64,000 nt of DNA from an uncultured Muribaculaceae bacterium. Lineage in GTDB: Bacteria > Bacteroidota > Bacteroidia > Bacteroidales > Muribaculaceae. The stretch lies in NCBI GenBank assembly GCA_910583525.1, contig CAJTXL010000013.1, forward strand, positions 1 to 64,000, given 5' to 3'. Positions 17,372-26,540 of this stretch are shown in pieces. The translations under genes were made by a program, and so were the position numbers. Every line of letters starts with the position of its first letter. The first letter of the stretch is position 1. The notes beneath the pieces are model-generated. The model made no database searches. It worked only from the letters and a program-made list of their open reading frames with translations, and had not been told where the DNA came from.

Positions 17372-18928
17372 ATGGATATGAACAGATTTAAGAAACTGAT
17401 ATTCGACCCGTACAAGCTTACGCTGGCTTTTGTCGCGGTATTGTTTTCTGCAATGTATGTGCTTACTCCGCATATGCTCGATGACGAGTGGTTCAGAATG
17501 CCTATGGCTGATTTTATTTCAGAGCCGTCAGCGGAGAACTTTTTCCGAGGTCTGTGGAACTCGGCGGTCTCGCATTTTATGGAAGACAACGGGCGCATAC
17601 CAAATCTGACGGGTTCGGCATTTGTCGTTCTGCCTCGTTGGATAATGGGTTGTGTCTTGGGCTTCGCAGTGGCCTATTGTTTGTGGGTCGGCGCTAAATT
17701 GGCCGGAGTATGGCGCAGTAATTTCGTGCTGTACTCACTGATGGCATTCTTGATGGTATTCGCATTGCCGTGGGCGGATTTTATGTTCGGAATCATGTTT
17801 TCGCTGAACTATGTCGTGGCAAGCGCCATATGCCTTACAGTTTTGTATCTGTTCCTTAACGGGCGCCTAAAAACATGGTACTGGGCGTTTTTGGCCGGCC
17901 TTTTAGTTTCATGCTGGCATGAGATGTTCGGCGGCGCATTGTTTTGCGGCGTTTGTGCGGCATGGCTCTTTGACAGACGATATAGAACAGGCACGACGTA
18001 TTTTCTGATTGCCGGTCTGCTTTTGGGAGTGTTGTATCTGTATCTCGTTCCTGGCAGGGTTGGCCGGGTAAATGCGATTGAAATGTTTGTCGGCTTCAAG
18101 CAGCCATTGAACGGAGCTGTGTATGGCGTTGTGCTATATTGCCTTGCCATAGCGATAATTATTGCTCTTGTAAACAAAAGATGGCGCGAACGACTGCTTC
18201 ATGGCCGAGTTCCGGCCTTTTTCGCCATGGCACTTTGTTCGTGGGGGATTTGGAGAATTTTTATTTCGGTTGGACTGCGGACATCGTGGTTCATGACAGA
18301 GATGTCGATTATCGGCATCGTATGTCTGGCCGGCCAGTTGATTGCAGGTTTGTCCGTCAACAAGAAAGTGGAAGTTGCGGCATCGGCATTGCTATGGTTG
18401 CTGATTGTTGGAAATCTTTCGGCGTGTATGCCATATTTCTTCAAGATGAAAAAAGAAGTGGAAGATATGTCCACATTGTTGTCGCAAACCGATAGTGGAC
18501 CGGTCTATTATGATTATACGACCCCAGACCAGGTTCCGGTCTTTTTACTGAACAAGCCGAATTTCAATTCATATCTTTTATGGTCGGCTCAGTATCATTT
18601 TACAGCTCCTTGGCGAATCCAATATCGCCGCGTACTTTCGACTGCCTTATTGGATTTTTCCCCCGAAAGTTCTGAGGAAATAGGTGACGGATGCACTGCC
18701 TATAATTACAAGGGACATATAGTTATGCTCTATCAAGACAATTATTGGCTGTTGGAAGACCGACTCAAATTTTGGTATGGCGATATTCCGAACCGTTACG
18801 GTTTTGTTGTTGAACCATTCGTCGGCAAGGATGGCGAGAAATACCTCTCGTGCATTCCGAGCTATCGAACTCGTAACGAACGTGGTAAAAGTGTAGAAAA
18901 GGTCACTGTCGAACCCTGCGGCGAGTAA
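17372..18928 (+). CDS. DUF6056-like polytopic membrane protein, copy 2
   Basis: A 518-residue paralogue of the preceding gene. It keeps the same landmarks: D37-D38 (MLDDEWF), D72-N-G-R (EDNGRIPNLT) and SCWHEMFGGALFCG, and the same closing pattern (YNYKGHIVM here, YFYKGHIVL in copy 1). Both copies are full length, so this is a duplication with divergence, not decay. Its codons look noticeably less GC-rich than those of copy 1, a visual impression that suggests faster drift or separate origin. It follows after 23 nt and is probably in the same transcript. Confidence 0.7.
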   Translation: MDMNRFKKLIFDPYKLTLAFVAVLFSAMYVLTPHMLDDEWFRMPMADFISEPSAENFFRGLWNSAVSHFMEDNGRIPNLTGSAFVVLPRWIMGCVLGFAVAYCLWVGAKLAGVWRSNFVLYSLMAFLMVFALPWADFMFGIMFSLNYVVASAICLTVLYLFLNGRLKTWYWAFLAGLLVSCWHEMFGGALFCGVCAAWLFDRRYRTGTTYFLIAGLLLGVLYLYLVPGRVGRVNAIEMFVGFKQPLNGAVYGVVLYCLAIAIIIALVNKRWRERLLHGRVPAFFAMALCSWGIWRIFISVGLRTSWFMTEMSIIGIVCLAGQLIAGLSVNKKVEVAASALLWLLIVGNLSACMPYFFKMKKEVEDMSTLLSQTDSGPVYYDYTTPDQVPVFLLNKPNFNSYLLWSAQYHFTAPWRIQYRRVLSTALLDFSPESSEEIGDGCTAYNYKGHIVMLYQDNYWLLEDRLKFWYGDIPNRYGFVVEPFVGKDGEKYLSCIPSYRTRNERGKSVEKVTVEPCGE

Positions 18929-18937
18929 ATTCTTGAA

Positions 18938-18969
18938 TTTGCGTGGGTGGCAAAGATTTCGTACTTTTG
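18938..18969 (+). promoter_or_regulatory. Promoter for pyrG
   Basis: TTTG (18938-18941), 20 nt, TACTTTTG (18962-18969). A full consensus match that gives a leader of about 32 nt before the GTG start. Confidence 0.8.
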
Positions 18970-19005
18970 CGTAAAATTGTCTAAACAATAGAAAAAACGC
19001 TTAGC

Positions 19006-20628
19006 GTGGATACAAAATACATATTCGTCACCGGCGGCGTGGTGTCGTCGCTCGGAAAAGGCATTATTTCGTCGTCGCTTGCCTGCCTCTTGAAAGCCAG
19101 GGGGTTGCGCGTCACTATCCAGAAATTCGACCCCTATATCAACATCGACCCCGGCACGCTCAACCCCTATGAGCACGGGGAGTGCTACGTGACCGAAGAC
19201 GGCCATGAGGCCGACCTCGATTTGGGTCACTACGAACGCTTCACCAATGTGCGTACGTCGCGTGCCAACAATGTAACGACCGGGCGCATCTACCAAAGCG
19301 TCATCGACAAGGAGCGCCGCGGCGACTATCTTGGCAAGACCGTGCAGATTGTGCCGCATATCACCGACGAAATCAAGCGTCGTGTGAAATTCCTCGGCAA
19401 TACGGGCAACTACGACTATATAATCACAGAAATAGGCGGCACCGTGGGCGACATCGAGTCGCTACCGTTCCTTGAGGCAGTGCGTCAGCTGCGCTGGGAG
19501 CTCGGGCAGAACAGCCTGTGCGTGCATCTGACCTATGTGCCGTATATCGCCGCCGCCAAAGAGCTTAAAACGAAGCCTACCCAGCACTCCGTGAAGGCGT
19601 TGCAGGAAGTGGGTATACAGCCCGACATTCTTGTTCTGCGCACCGAGAAAGAGATTTCTGCCGATATGCGCCGCAAGATAGCTTTGTTCTGCAACGTGGC
19701 ACAGGACTCGGTAGTGCAGTCGATAGACGTTAACAGCATCTACAAGGTGCCTCTGATGATGCACGCCCAACATGTCGACGAGATTGTGCTGCGCAAGACT
19801 GGCATGCCCGTCGAAGGCGAGCCGCAGATGAAGCCTTGGCTCGATTTTGTCGACAAGCTCGATAAGGCTACAGAGACCGTCACCATAGGTCTTGTAGGAA
19901 AATATGTCGAGCTGCAGGATGCGTATAAGTCTATCAGCGAAGCTCTCTTCCATTCCGCCACATATGCCGACCGCAAACTCAAGCTTGTCTATATACACTC
20001 CGAGAAACTCAATGAAAGCAATGCTGACGAGCGCCTTGGCGACCTCGACGGCGTGATTGTCGCACCCGGTTTCGGCCAGCGCGGCATCGAGGGCAAGTTT
20101 GTGGCGCTCAAGTGGTGCCGCGAGCACGATGTGCCTACTTTCGGCATCTGTCTTGGCATGCAGTGCATGGTGATAGAGTTCGCCCGCGACGTCCTTGGTC
20201 TTGAAGAGGCCAACTCGACCGAGATGAACCCTCATACGAAAGAAAACGTCATCGACCTGATGGAAGAGCAGAAGAATATATCGAACCTCGGCGGTACGAT
20301 GCGTCTCGGAGCATACGAATGCAGCCTTCGTCACGGCTCCAAGGTCGCAGCAGCCTACGGAAAAGAGCTTATAAGCGAGCGTCACCGTCACCGTTTCGAG
20401 TTCAATAGCGATTACCGCGACCGTTTCGAGGCAGCAGGCATGGCATGCGTAGGCGAGAACCCGGCGACACGTCTTGTCGAGGTTGTCGAGATGCCGTCGA
20501 AGCGCTGGTATATAGGCACGCAGTACCACCCCGAGTATTCGAGCACGGTTCTTTCGCCCAGCCCGATTTTCGCTTCGTTCATGGCCGCGGCCATCAACTA
20601 TCACAAGGAGAAAGCCGCAGAGGCGTAA
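19006..20628 (+). CDS. pyrG: CTP synthase
   Basis: A 540-residue CTP synthase, normal length. The N-terminal synthetase domain begins KYIFVTGGVVSSLGKG (P-loop) and includes the conserved QKFDPYINIDPGTL. The C-terminal glutamine amidotransferase domain has the nucleophile cysteine in GICLGMQ and the YHPEY motif. It converts UTP to CTP using ATP and glutamine. The start is GTG at 19006, fixed by the conserved DTKYIFVTGG beginning. yidC follows after 35 nt with no promoter box seen. Confidence 0.97.
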   Translation: MDTKYIFVTGGVVSSLGKGIISSSLACLLKARGLRVTIQKFDPYINIDPGTLNPYEHGECYVTEDGHEADLDLGHYERFTNVRTSRANNVTTGRIYQSVIDKERRGDYLGKTVQIVPHITDEIKRRVKFLGNTGNYDYIITEIGGTVGDIESLPFLEAVRQLRWELGQNSLCVHLTYVPYIAAAKELKTKPTQHSVKALQEVGIQPDILVLRTEKEISADMRRKIALFCNVAQDSVVQSIDVNSIYKVPLMMHAQHVDEIVLRKTGMPVEGEPQMKPWLDFVDKLDKATETVTIGLVGKYVELQDAYKSISEALFHSATYADRKLKLVYIHSEKLNESNADERLGDLDGVIVAPGFGQRGIEGKFVALKWCREHDVPTFGICLGMQCMVIEFARDVLGLEEANSTEMNPHTKENVIDLMEEQKNISNLGGTMRLGAYECSLRHGSKVAAAYGKELISERHRHRFEFNSDYRDRFEAAGMACVGENPATRLVEVVEMPSKRWYIGTQYHPEYSSTVLSPSPIFASFMAAAINYHKEKAAEA

Positions 20629-20663
20629 ACAACCGCTAAACACAGAAAATACGATAAATAATA

Positions 20664-22751
20664 ATGGATAAAAATACACTCACGGGCCTTGTGCTGATGG
20701 CTGCCGTAATGTTCGGGTTCTTTTGGCTGACGAAGCCGAGCGAGGCCGACCTTGCCGCGCAGCGCGAACGTCAGGAGCAGCAGGCCCGCGAAGCACTCAA
20801 GGCTGCGCAAGAACAGAACAAGGCCGCAGCCCTCAATTTCAGCGCCGGCGACAGCGCATCGCTTGTTGCGGCAGTCCGTACTATGGGTACGCCCGAAGCT
20901 TCGGGACGCCTTGTTTTCAGCAACGAGCATCTGAGCCTGTCGCTCGACAGTGTATCGGGCCTTTCGGGATATTTTACCGACGGTGCCGACAGCGTAGCCA
21001 TTGCCGATATACTTGCCAATCGGGCCGCCCTTACGGCGTCGCGTTCGGCACGTGCCAACTCGGCAGTGCGCGCCATGATTGACAATGCCGTCAAGTACGA
21101 GGGCTTTGCCCGTCACCTTTCGGGCGCTAACCGCGAGGTGGTGCTCGAAAACGAGCTTGTCAAAATAACGCTGAATACCCGAGGCGGACGAGTGGCTCAG
21201 GTAGAGCTTAAAAAATATCAGACGGAGCTTACCGAAGAACCGTCGAACATACTGCTTTTCCGTGACGCCACCGACGGCTACGGCTTCCGTTTCAATACGG
21301 CAGAGCAGCGCATCGATACCCGCGATTTCAACTTCATTGCCGAAACCGAGGGCGACAGCGCCGTTGTGATGTCGCTTGTGCCGGGCGACGGTGTCCGATG
21401 GGGCATACGCTACGCCCTTGCGCCCGACAGCTATACTCTTTCGATGGAAATCGTGCAGCAGGGCATGGCTTCGCTGCTGCCCGGCAATACATCGTCGATG
21501 GAGTTCGGCTGGCATCAGAAAATGGGCCGCAACGAGCGCGGACGTACTTTTGAGGAACGCAACAGCGCGATTTACTATAAATACGTAGGCGAGGGCGTCG
21601 ACGAACTCGACGCCAACAAGGACGACAGCGAGAGCCTTACGGGGCGTCTGCGTTGGGTTGCGTTCAAGAACCAGTTCTTTTCGAGCGTGATTATTGCACG
21701 TGGCGACGGCTTTACTTCGGCCGACCTCAAATCGGTTGATATCAAGGATGCCAATTACCTGAAGGATATGACGATGTCGGCCACGGTGCCCTACAATGTC
21801 GCCGACGGCACTGCGGCAGCCTTTGATTTCTATTTCGGCCCGAACGACTATCCGCTCCTGTCGAAGCTCGACGATACTCTCGGCCACGGAGATGAAGGCC
21901 TGTCGCTGACTCGTCTTATTCCACTCGGATGGAGCCTGTTCCGTTGGATTAACACCATTCTGGTGATTCCGGTGTTCACGTTCCTGGGGTCGTTTATAAG
22001 CAACTACGGCATAATAATATTGCTGCTGACGATTTTCATCAAGCTCATACTCTTCCCCTTCACGTTCAAGAGTTTCAAGAGCCAGGCCAAGATGCGTGTG
22101 CTCGCTCCTGAAATCAAGGCTATCAACGACAAATATCCTGCTCAGGAAGATGCATTGAAACGCCAGCAGGAGACTATGGCACTTTACAGCCGTGCCGGGG
22201 CAAGTCCTTTCTCGGGCTGTCTGCCGATGCTGCTGCAGATGCCTATCCTGATAGCGATGTTCTCGTTCTTCCCGTCGGCTATAGAGCTTCGCGGCCAGTC
22301 GTTCCTTTGGGCGCACGACTTGTCGGCTCCCGACTCAGTGTTCACATTGCCGTTCTCCATACCGTTCTACGGCAACCATGTGAGCCTGTTCTGCCTGCTG
22401 ATGACAATCATCAACATCGTATATATGAAGGTGTCGATGCAGAGCCAGCCTCAGAGCGCCGGAATGCCGGGCATGAAGATGATGCAGTATATCATGCCGA
22501 TTATGTTCCTGTTCATCTTCAACGACTATGCTTCGGGCCTGAGCTACTACTACCTGCTGTCCTTGCTCATCACCATCATACAGACCTATATCTTCCGTCA
22601 TGTCATCGACGAGAAGAAAGTGCGTGAGCAGCTTTTGGCCAATGCACGCAAACCGCGCAAGAAGAGCGGCTGGATGGCCCGGCTCGAAGAAGCGCAGCGT
22701 CAGGCTCAGGCAGCACAGCGCCAACAGGCAGGGGGCAAGCGCCGCAGATAA
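20664..22751 (+). CDS. yidC: Membrane protein insertase YidC
   Basis: A 695-residue YidC of the Gram-negative type: N-terminal membrane anchor (about 5-20), a large periplasmic beta-sandwich domain (about 55-390), and the conserved C-terminal insertase core of five helices (about 420-650). The tail is basic (KPRKKSGWMARLEEAQRQ onwards) and would contact ribosomes. YidC inserts inner-membrane proteins alone or with Sec. It lies between pyrG and an aminotransferase gene, 35 and 26 nt away. Confidence 0.96.
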   Translation: MDKNTLTGLVLMAAVMFGFFWLTKPSEADLAAQRERQEQQAREALKAAQEQNKAAALNFSAGDSASLVAAVRTMGTPEASGRLVFSNEHLSLSLDSVSGLSGYFTDGADSVAIADILANRAALTASRSARANSAVRAMIDNAVKYEGFARHLSGANREVVLENELVKITLNTRGGRVAQVELKKYQTELTEEPSNILLFRDATDGYGFRFNTAEQRIDTRDFNFIAETEGDSAVVMSLVPGDGVRWGIRYALAPDSYTLSMEIVQQGMASLLPGNTSSMEFGWHQKMGRNERGRTFEERNSAIYYKYVGEGVDELDANKDDSESLTGRLRWVAFKNQFFSSVIIARGDGFTSADLKSVDIKDANYLKDMTMSATVPYNVADGTAAAFDFYFGPNDYPLLSKLDDTLGHGDEGLSLTRLIPLGWSLFRWINTILVIPVFTFLGSFISNYGIIILLLTIFIKLILFPFTFKSFKSQAKMRVLAPEIKAINDKYPAQEDALKRQQETMALYSRAGASPFSGCLPMLLQMPILIAMFSFFPSAIELRGQSFLWAHDLSAPDSVFTLPFSIPFYGNHVSLFCLLMTIINIVYMKVSMQSQPQSAGMPGMKMMQYIMPIMFLFIFNDYASGLSYYYLLSLLITIIQTYIFRHVIDEKKVREQLLANARKPRKKSGWMARLEEAQRQAQAAQRQQAGGKRRR

Positions 22752-22777
22752 CTTTCCTAACGAAAATAATACGAGGT

Positions 22778-23974
22778 ATGCAACAAATCTCTGACCGTAT
22801 CCAGGCTCTCGCCTCGTCGCAGACGTTGGCGATGTCGCAGAAAAGCGCCGAACTTAAAGCACAAGGTGTCGATGTCATCAATCTGTCGGTGGGCGAACCT
22901 GATTTCCATACGCCCGAGCACATCAAGGCAGCGGCCGTCAAGGCGATAGAAGACAACTTCACGTTTTATACGCCCGTGCCGGGGTATATGAGCCTGCGCA
23001 AGGCCATTGCCGACAAGCTGTCGCGCGAGAACGCCCTGAACTTTGCCGCCGAGCAGATTGTGGTGGGCAACGGTGCCAAGCATGCGCTGTGCAACGTTAT
23101 CATGGCTACGGTCAATCCCGGCGATGAGGTCATCATACCGACACCGGCGTGGGTCAGCTATATAGAGATGGTGAAACTCGCCGAAGGCAAGTTTGTGCTT
23201 GTGCCCACGGGAGTGGAGCAGGATTTCAAAATCACTCCGGCTCAGCTTGAAGGTGCCATCACCGACCGTACGCGTGCCATCATACTCTGTTCGCCGTCGA
23301 ACCCGACGGGCAGCGTGTATTCGCGCGAAGAGCTTCAGGGGCTTGTCGATGTGCTTGTGCGCCATCCGCAGGTGCTGGTGATAGCCGATGAGATTTACGA
23401 ACATATAATATACGATGGCTTCAAGTTCGTTTCGCTTGCGTCGTTCCCTGCGATAGCGCACCGTACGGTTGTTATCAACGGAGTGTCGAAAGCATATGCC
23501 ATGACGGGTTGGCGCATAGGCTATTGTGCTGCGCCTGTCGAAGTAGCCCGTGCTGTCACCAAACTTCAGGGGCAATTCACTTCGGGTGCTTCGTCTATAG
23601 CGCAGAAAGCGGCCGAAGCGGCCTATACGGGACCACAGGGTTGCGTAGAGGAAATGCGCTTGGCTTTTGAACGCCGCCGCGACCTTGTGGTGCGTCTTGC
23701 CGGCGAAATACCCGGCCTTGTCATCAACAAACCCGTCGGAGCGTTCTACCTCTTCCCCGAAGTGTCGGCCTACTTCGGCAAAAGCGCGCACGGCTATAAA
23801 ATAGAGAACTCGTCGAGCCTCGCCATGTATCTTCTCGAAGTGGCCAATGTCGCCACTGTCGATGGCGGCGCTTTCTGCGCTCCGGGCTACATAAGGCTGA
23901 GCTACGCGACATCCGACGAAAACCTCGTTGAGGCTTTCGCCCGAATTAAACGGGCTTTGGCAGAGCTTGCGTAA
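22778..23974 (+). CDS. Class I/II pyridoxal-phosphate aminotransferase (aspartate-type)
   Basis: A 398-residue fold-type I aminotransferase. K238 in NGVSKAYAMTGWRIGYC is the Schiff-base lysine; upstream, CSPSNPTGSVYSREEL and ADEIYEHIIYDG carry the conserved N and D-x-x-Y that hold the cofactor; the C-terminal arginine of the carboxylate site is in GYIRLSYA. It is closest to aspartate aminotransferases of subgroup I-gamma (AspC/AspB), which feed aspartate and oxaloacetate pools. Prephenate aminotransferase activity also occurs in this group, so the exact substrate is open. Confidence 0.9.
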   Translation: MQQISDRIQALASSQTLAMSQKSAELKAQGVDVINLSVGEPDFHTPEHIKAAAVKAIEDNFTFYTPVPGYMSLRKAIADKLSRENALNFAAEQIVVGNGAKHALCNVIMATVNPGDEVIIPTPAWVSYIEMVKLAEGKFVLVPTGVEQDFKITPAQLEGAITDRTRAIILCSPSNPTGSVYSREELQGLVDVLVRHPQVLVIADEIYEHIIYDGFKFVSLASFPAIAHRTVVINGVSKAYAMTGWRIGYCAAPVEVARAVTKLQGQFTSGASSIAQKAAEAAYTGPQGCVEEMRLAFERRRDLVVRLAGEIPGLVINKPVGAFYLFPEVSAYFGKSAHGYKIENSSSLAMYLLEVANVATVDGGAFCAPGYIRLSYATSDENLVEAFARIKRALAELA

Positions 23975-24015
23975 GTTTTTTTTGACGGTTGGAGCGAATT
24001 CTCCATTCGATTTAT

Positions 24016-24094
24016 AATGTAGGGACATGCCTTTGGCATGTCTATGCGCATGCATTCACCAATCGGCAACATGCCAAAGGCATGTCCCTACATT
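24016..24094. repeat. REPIN-like nested inverted repeat
   Basis: Two perfect 26-nt arms (24016-24041 and 24069-24094) are inverted around a 27-nt loop. Each arm is itself a hairpin: GACATGCC TTT GGCATGTC at 24024-24042 and its mirror. Two REP-type hairpins in inverted orientation are the definition of a REPIN, an element moved by RAYT (IS200-like) transposases encoded elsewhere. It lies between the aminotransferase and the GH35 gene and could also stop or stabilise transcripts. No target duplication is evident. Confidence 0.75.
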
Positions 24095-24117
24095 GACCGA
24101 TATTTTAATTTTATACC

Positions 24118-26475
24118 ATGCGGAGAACAATCGCGTTATTTTTGTTATTTCTTTCTTTGTTTTTCATGCCGGATGCGGCTTCGACAGTGACGGATGCCAC
24201 GTCGCGGTTTGAAATAGGGCAGAGGTCTTTTCTCCTTGACGGCAAGCCGTTTGTGATAAAGGCTGCGGAACTGCACTATCCGCGTATTCCACAGCCGTAT
24301 TGGGAGCAGCGTATAAAAATGTGCAAGGCGCTCGGCATGAACACGATTTGTCTGTATGTGTTTTGGAATGCGCATGAGGAGCGTCCGGACCAATTCGATT
24401 TTACCGGCCAAAACGACCTGAGGGAGTTCGTGAAGCTGTGCGAGAAGAACGGCATGAAGGTTATATTACGTCCGGGCCCATATGTGTGTGCCGAGTGGGA
24501 GATGGGCGGCCTGCCGTGGTGGCTGTTGCAGAAGAAAGACATACGTCTGCGCGAATGTGACCCGTATTTCATTGAACGGGTCGACAAGTTTCAGCAGGCG
24601 GTCGCCGCGCAGGTGGGCGATTTGACCGTCGACAAGGGCGGTCCGATAATCATGGTGCAGGTTGAGAATGAGTATGGGTCTTATGGCACTGACAAACCTT
24701 ATGTTTCGAAGATACGGGATATGCTGCGTCGTAATTTCGGTGATGATGTTGTGCTGTTCCAGTGCGATTGGGCGTCGAACTTCCTGAACAACGGCCTCGA
24801 CGACCTTGTGTGGACGATAAATTTCGGGACGGGCGCCAATATAGACCAGCAGTTTGGGGCGCTGAAGAAAGCGCGGCCCGACACTCCGCTTATGTGCTCG
24901 GAGTTCTGGAGCGGTTGGTTCGACAAGTGGGGGGCCAACCATGAGACGCGGACTGCTGCGGATATGATTGCCGGCATAGATGAAATGCTCTCGAAGGGTA
25001 TATCGTTCAGCCTCTATATGACACACGGCGGCACGAACTGGGGGCATTGGGCCGGCGCCAACTCGCCGGGTTTTGCGCCTGACGTGACTTCATATGACTA
25101 TGACGCACCTATCGGCGAAGCGGGTTCTCCGACGCCGAAATATTGGCAGCTGCGGAGCGTGCTGTTGAAACATGCCGACGGGGGCAAATTGCCGTCTGTG
25201 CCGAAGGTCCCTAAGCCTATTGCCGTGAAGCCGTTCGTGTTTGAGGAGTTTGCACCGCTTTTCGATAATCTGCCCGAACCTAAGACCGACAGGGACATCC
25301 GCACGATGGAAGAGTACGGGCAAGGTTTCGGCAGCATTATGTACAGCACCGAATTGCCGTCGCTCGACACACCGTCGGTATTGACTGTGACCGAGCCGCA
25401 CGACTATGCGCAGATATTTCTTGACGGGCGCTACATAGGCAAACTTGACCGCCGTAAGGGCGAGAAAGAACTTCGTCTGCCTGAGTGCGCCAACGGGGCG
25501 CGGCTCGACATACTTGTCGAGGCAATGGGTCGTATAAATTTCGGTCGAGCCATTAAAGATTTTAAGGGCATAACGGAGAATGTGACGTTGACGGTAGAGC
25601 GCGACGGACACGAGTTTGTCTGTGACCTCAAAGACTGGAAGGTGTGCAACATCGACGATGCCTATGCGACTTATGCCTCGATGGATTTCAGTCCATTGGC
25701 GGAGACGCAAAAAGTGGACGGACGACTGCCCCGTGGCGTTTACCGTGGCACATTCACGGTCGGCCGCCCGTCGGATACGTTCCTTGATTTTTCGAGTTGG
25801 GGCAAGGGTCTTGTCTATGTCAACGGGCACGCGCTTGGCCGCATATGGGAAATCGGGCCTCAACAGACACTCTATATGCCCGGCTGCTGGCTGCGCAAGG
25901 GCGAGAATGAAATAATGGTATTCGATGTAGTTGGTCCGCGCGATGCTCGGTCGCAGGGCTTGCGTGAGCCGATACTCGATGTAGTGAGACCAGAGACTGC
26001 TGTTTCGGATTTGAATGCGGAACGAAAGGTGTCTCTCGACGGCGAGAAGGCTGTGCTGAGTGCTGCGTTTGCCGAGGGCAGCGGATGGCAGGAATTCCGT
26101 TTTGAAAAGCCTGTGACAGGTCGCTATATATGCTTTGAGGCTGTAAGCCCTATGAATGGCGGCGAGATTGCTTCGGTTGCGGAGTTTTATGTTCTCGATG
26201 AAGCCGGTAAACGTCTTTCGCGTGAGCCGTGGACTGTGGCTTATGTAGACAGCGAAGATACAGACGGCGTGAACCGTACGGCCGACAAGATTTTTGATTT
26301 GCAGGAGTCGACGTATTGGAGTACGGCGACCGGAGCCGCTTATCCGCATGCTGTGGTCATAGACCTCGGGTCGGAGCAGACCGTAGGAGGCATACAGTAT
26401 CTGCCGCGCATGGAAGCCGGAGTGCCCGGCGCGATAAAAGATTTTAGGATTTATGTGAAGGGAGAACGCTTCTAA
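24118..26475 (+). CDS. Beta-galactosidase, family GH35
   Basis: A 785-residue secreted glycosidase: signal peptide (about 1-21), GH35 TIM barrel (about 30-345), beta-sandwich domains, and a C-terminal F5/8-type discoidin/CBM32-like module (about 640-785). The acid/base is E185 in VENEYGSY and the nucleophile E262 in CSEFWSGW, both intact. GH35 enzymes remove terminal beta-galactose from glycans such as host mucin or plant galactans. No SusC/SusD pair is nearby, so it stands outside a polysaccharide utilisation locus. The ATG follows an AT-rich stretch without a recognised -7 box. Confidence 0.92.
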   Translation: MRRTIALFLLFLSLFFMPDAASTVTDATSRFEIGQRSFLLDGKPFVIKAAELHYPRIPQPYWEQRIKMCKALGMNTICLYVFWNAHEERPDQFDFTGQNDLREFVKLCEKNGMKVILRPGPYVCAEWEMGGLPWWLLQKKDIRLRECDPYFIERVDKFQQAVAAQVGDLTVDKGGPIIMVQVENEYGSYGTDKPYVSKIRDMLRRNFGDDVVLFQCDWASNFLNNGLDDLVWTINFGTGANIDQQFGALKKARPDTPLMCSEFWSGWFDKWGANHETRTAADMIAGIDEMLSKGISFSLYMTHGGTNWGHWAGANSPGFAPDVTSYDYDAPIGEAGSPTPKYWQLRSVLLKHADGGKLPSVPKVPKPIAVKPFVFEEFAPLFDNLPEPKTDRDIRTMEEYGQGFGSIMYSTELPSLDTPSVLTVTEPHDYAQIFLDGRYIGKLDRRKGEKELRLPECANGARLDILVEAMGRINFGRAIKDFKGITENVTLTVERDGHEFVCDLKDWKVCNIDDAYATYASMDFSPLAETQKVDGRLPRGVYRGTFTVGRPSDTFLDFSSWGKGLVYVNGHALGRIWEIGPQQTLYMPGCWLRKGENEIMVFDVVGPRDARSQGLREPILDVVRPETAVSDLNAERKVSLDGEKAVLSAAFAEGSGWQEFRFEKPVTGRYICFEAVSPMNGGEIASVAEFYVLDEAGKRLSREPWTVAYVDSEDTDGVNRTADKIFDLQESTYWSTATGAAYPHAVVIDLGSEQTVGGIQYLPRMEAGVPGAIKDFRIYVKGERF

Positions 26476-26490
26476 TGCGTTCATAAGCAC

Positions 26491-26527
26491 AAAAAAAGGA
26501 GCTGCGGTTCGTCGCAGCTCCTTTTTT
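26491..26527. terminator. Bidirectional terminator between GH35 gene and cargo gene
   Basis: GGAGCTGCG (26498-26506) pairs perfectly with CGCAGCTCC (26513-26521) around a 6-nt loop, flanked by seven A on the left and six T on the right. It can therefore stop transcription from both convergent genes. Confidence 0.9.
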
Positions 26528-26540
26528 GCTTATGCAATGA

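Noticed and set aside
15846..18928. One of the tandem DUF6056 genes being a decayed copy
   Set aside because: Both are full length with the same motifs intact and no frameshift.
20601..22316. Long minus-strand frame opposite yidC
   Set aside because: Same reason; its protein is rich in His/Arg/Gln as expected of a shadow frame.
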